From Sinotaia quadrata (taxonomy: Eukaryota > Mollusca > Gastropoda > Architaenioglossa > Viviparidae): 64,000 nt of DNA. Where the stretch lies: the NCBI GenBank assembly GCA_028829895.1, contig CM054177.1:45651164-45715163 (forward strand), given 5' to 3'. Both the position numbers and the translations under genes were made by a program. Below the pieces are notes generated by a model. The model saw nothing but the letters and a program-made list of their open reading frames with translations. It did not search any database and was not told the DNA's origin. Shown piece after piece: positions 61,001-64,000 of this stretch (positions are counted from its first letter, which is position 1; each line of letters begins with the position of its first letter).

Positions 61001-62329
61001 CCCCAAATAAAAATAAATAAATATATATATATATATAAAATAATAATGATAATAAAATATAATAAAAATCCCAAAATAATAGCAAACAAATAATAAATGC
61101 TATGTAAAATTAGCAATAAATTGAAAATATCTAGTCACAAGCACGAGTGTGTAAAATTCATTCTGGATTACTGACCTGAAGCTGCAGAGTAATCAGAGAC
61201 ACAGCATCAGAAGGACAAATAGTTATTATAAAGGAAAACAACAGATAACCAATAGCAGATTCACAGATGTCAGATGTACTTAAATTTGATCTTAATGTAA
61301 CGACAATGAAACAGGCAATGAAAATAAACAAAGAGAATATTAACCATCTATGAAATGATTGAAAAACAGTACAATTGAAATTTAGCAAGAGTTCTCTCCC
61401 TCTAACTAAAAACCAAGTGAAAGACAAAAGAACCTGTGTAGGGGGGATATCTGCTGTCCATCGCTTGATGCGAGCAAACCCATGTTGTGGTCCTTGTGTC
61501 CATGGTCCAAAGTGAGCTGAAAAACAATGGCAGTTGAAGGTCATGATTAGTTTCAAGGAGACACAAACAAAGTGCAATAAACAGTACTTTCATTAATATA
61601 AAGTCTGAATATATTTTTATTTATTTTATTACTTAAAGAAGTGACTTTTCATTGGTACATTAAGAAAAAATTTTGTCAAAAAGACAAAAATATAATGAGT
61701 TGGCAAGTTCTGAAAGAATAGTAAAAATGCTCACTCCATCTCTCTTGCATGAACAGCTATACACACAAACACACATACACAAATGTGCTGTGCACACGCA
61801 CACTTACACACAAACACACACACACACACCAAAATGAAAGATGATGAATAAAAGGTAAAGAAAGATGAGGAAGAATAGAAAAAGAAGAGGATTAAAATTA
61901 ATGGTTTAAACTAAGTGATTTTGCACACTAAACTAAACTTTGAAAATTTATCTTGCATATATCACAATATGTGAACTTTATGAATGCTTTGATTGATATA
62001 TCTCTTCTTAATGTCCATTTCTAGAATTTGTTGATATCAAGGATGGTGAATGTTGATACCTTTGAATCCCAGATAGATAGACAGACAGATGCATAAGTTA
62101 TACTGTATTTGTAAACAAATAAATATTATTGCTATTGGTTATTGTAATGTATTCATATTTTTTTAAAAGTTAAGATGGCAGATAGTATCAGACTATCAAC
62201 TCTTTCTTACTGACTAATTCTAGAGGGAATTCCAAAAGCATAATTTATCCTGGTTAATAGGCTATATGTATAAATATGTATTGTGGAAGAAGGCATATGT
62301 GTATGTGTGTGTGTGTGAGAGAGAGTGTT

Positions 62330-62374
<45 letters not shown>

Positions 62375-63694
62375 ACAAGTGTTGTATTAAAAAATATAGC
62401 TAATAAAAGTAATACTAAATAGATTTTTGTTTAGTATAGTGCCTGGAACAAAACGTTTACAGCACAGAAGATAAACATAACTAAATATAGATATACCATG
62501 GTGTAATTATTTCTTTCTTTCCATATAAAAGCATGTGTACACACCAATTCTGTGTAGTGTCATAAATTTTCAAATATTACATTATGTCACATGAAATAAT
62601 AGTTACTACTCTCAGTCCCATTAAAATTCCTACACCACAAACATTTCCAGAACACAAAAACTCACGGAACACAATCGGAATTCCACCACGTATTGCTTTC
62701 TTATTGTCAAAGACACTTGTGGAACTGACAAGTAAAACATAAGACAAAAGATTAAATAAATGTATCTTAAAATGTATTTTTTAATTTAAAATCTAAACAT
62801 GTTTACAGACAAGACACATGACCATCATCTATCTAATTAGTCATTTCACCATTACATTTTAAAACGGCAATAAACAATATATAATTTTCTAAAATATTAA
62901 AAGTACATGAATTTAAATTTTAAAATATGCTGGAGCTAAGAAAATGAATGTGCAACTCTGACATAAACACTGCAACAATTATGGCACAACATCTTTAAAT
63001 TTACTAAAGTAGGCCTATATTTCTTAAGATGTAATCTTTATCCATGTATATTTCTTACCTTAAGAGCTAATATTTATTCAAATATACTTCTTACCTTTAA
63101 ACCTAATCTTTAGTAATTTGTACACGTATTAGTCATGCTATGAACTCTTTACTATTGAATAAACAAATACACTAATCTCTTGTCAAGCTCTGTATTTAAC
63201 ATATTCATGAATATACAAGCCAGCTTGGAGTTTCAAAATATTATGTAAAATGTAAATGCATACATGCAGACTGGACTGGTATATGAACTCTATGTTGTGT
63301 GTGTTGTACATACATACAAAAACTACTGTGCCTTGGTGTATGAATTCTGGATTAGTGCGGTCTGTGTGGTGCTTGTATACACAATGCTGTGAACTGGTGT
63401 ATGAATTCTGGATGATGTTATTGCTTGGTGTATGAACTCTGCATTTGTTGTATGTGCTGTATATGTAAAAACAATGATCATTTTGTTGTGCCCTGGTATA
63501 TAAATTCTGCATTAATATTATTTGTGTTGTGTGTGTATATATTTATGCAATACTTGCCCTGCGTAATTTAGAATTATCTTATTTAATGTTGTCTGTATTG
63601 TGTATGCATATGAAATGATATGCCCTGTCTAATTATAATTACCTCAGGAAAAGTTGTTCTTGACCATCAACAGTCCAGCTTATAATTGTTGCCC
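55036..63694 (-). CDS. putative D-hexose-6-phosphate mutarotase (glucose-6-phosphate 1-epimerase), 3' part, nine exons
   Basis: Minus-strand exons: 63694-63643, 62724-62666, 61516-61434, 60691-60618, 60058-59988, 59086-58980, 57806-57742, 55874-55786 and 55214-55036 (stop TGA). All have AG/GT borders and every phase joins. The spliced 258-residue product follows the aldose-1-epimerase-like fold family, subgroup D-hexose-6-phosphate mutarotase, throughout: ATIISWTVDGQEQLFL, FDNKKAIRGGIPIVFPHFG, QHGFARIKRW, LLHTYFRVPDI, HGLKGLTYIDK, DNVDRVYVDAPK, VVWNPWVEKASAMADF and MICVEAGKVASP. The family's catalytic pair is a His and a Glu (known from yeast YMR099C); here these are H124 of LLHTYF and E227 of CVEAG. 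The Arg residues of RGG (R29) and HGFAR (R52) fit the sugar-phosphate site. It would interconvert alpha and beta glucose 6-phosphate in the cytosol. The first exon seen begins inside a Gly codon preceding ATIISW; the N-terminal strand(s) and start lie beyond 64000. Confidence 0.93.
56050..56660. repeat. intronic degenerate tandem repeat AATGAAAAATAATGTGT
   Basis: About a dozen diverged units of 35-40 bp (CCTGACATTACTAATGARAG, AATAATGTGTATCCTGACAT) lie in the intron between mutarotase exons 57742 and 55874. The open frame at 56350-56577 is part of this repeat. Confidence 0.75.
57040..57335. repeat. intronic degenerate repeat AAGAAATATATCATTAATAG
   Basis: Seven to eight units of about 37 bp (AAATAAGAAATATATCATTA, ATAGGGAATCATCA) in the same intron as the preceding array. 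Confidence 0.8.
62296..62372. repeat. (GT)n microsatellite in mutarotase intron
   Basis: GT runs interrupted by GAGAGAGAG and TATAT, in the intron between exons 62666 and 61516. Confidence 0.93.
63190..63560. repeat. intronic degenerate repeat TGGTGTATGAACTCTGCATT
   Basis: Six or so units of 45-75 bp with TGGTGTATGAAYTCTG and TGTGTTGTGTGTGTATA in the intron between exons 63643 and 62724. The 109-codon minus-strand frame over it is an artefact. Confidence 0.75.
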
Positions 63695-64000
63695 CTGTTT
63701 ACAAAGCAGGAAGAAAAATCCCTAAAATGTTTGCCTGGACCCATTCTAACTTAGGACAAAGAGAGTAATTTCAATGAATAAATCTGCATGAACAGTGAGC
63801 GTATACTAGCTGTATAGCAAGGTGTATTATTCTATATGACTGAGCATTATCTACATACTGAGGATGTACTGTCTTTAATTATACACATGCTGATGCTGCA
63901 AATGACTAGGGTATCTATTGGGTTTTAATCTTACAGTTAATAATTATTCTTTATCATAAAACACAAAATTATTAAGTTCAAGCAGTAACTTCCTCAGACT

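Overview
This window looks like nuclear DNA from an invertebrate animal, most likely a mollusc. It is AT-rich, has GT-AG introns and no operon structure, and is dense in microsatellites ((ATCT)n, (CA)n, (CT)n) and minisatellites. It carries relics of a hAT DNA transposon and a non-LTR retrotransposon. The one recognisable enzyme gene, a D-hexose-6-phosphate mutarotase, belongs to a family I know from plants, fungi, bacteria and invertebrates. The species cannot be named from the sequence alone.

Layout. Positions 1-3950 are T-rich, have no tandem arrays and no recognisable gene, and could be a gene tail or 3' UTR. A decayed minus-strand hAT transposase of the ZBED5/Buster type fills 3970-4880. 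From about 4.9 to 53.3 kb the window is repeat-dominated and gene-poor. Some thirty minisatellite arrays with different monomers (20-114 bp) sit between copies of one foldback transposon family. The best copy, at 39.92-42.23 kb, has inverted arms of about 0.5 kb. Other copies or pieces lie at 7.9-9.9, 20.05-21.9, 27.3-27.9 and 30.5 kb. The 20-kb copy is interrupted by the 3' end of a LINE reverse transcriptase gene. A CpG-containing stretch at about 22.9-23.3 kb has a CCAAT box and a strong splice donor, and may be a promoter with a non-coding first exon on the plus strand.

Two protein-coding loci are supported. On the plus strand, 48316-49818 is an intact 500-codon reading frame preceded by a splice acceptor at 48211/48212. 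It encodes a basic, low-complexity protein that I do not recognise. On the minus strand, nine phase-consistent exons between 63694 and 55036 encode the C-terminal 258 residues of a D-hexose-6-phosphate mutarotase. Its 5' end lies beyond the window. A near-perfect 62-bp hairpin at 53827-53964 separates the two loci.

No rRNA, tRNA, CRISPR array or bacterial-type system was found. Most open reading frames in the window are tandem-repeat artefacts. The observations most worth following are the orphan 500-aa gene, the foldback family (including one copy in which a 71-bp internal segment has become a triplicated array), and the link between minisatellites, a shared flank and (ATCT)n tails, which resembles Helitron-like non-autonomous elements.
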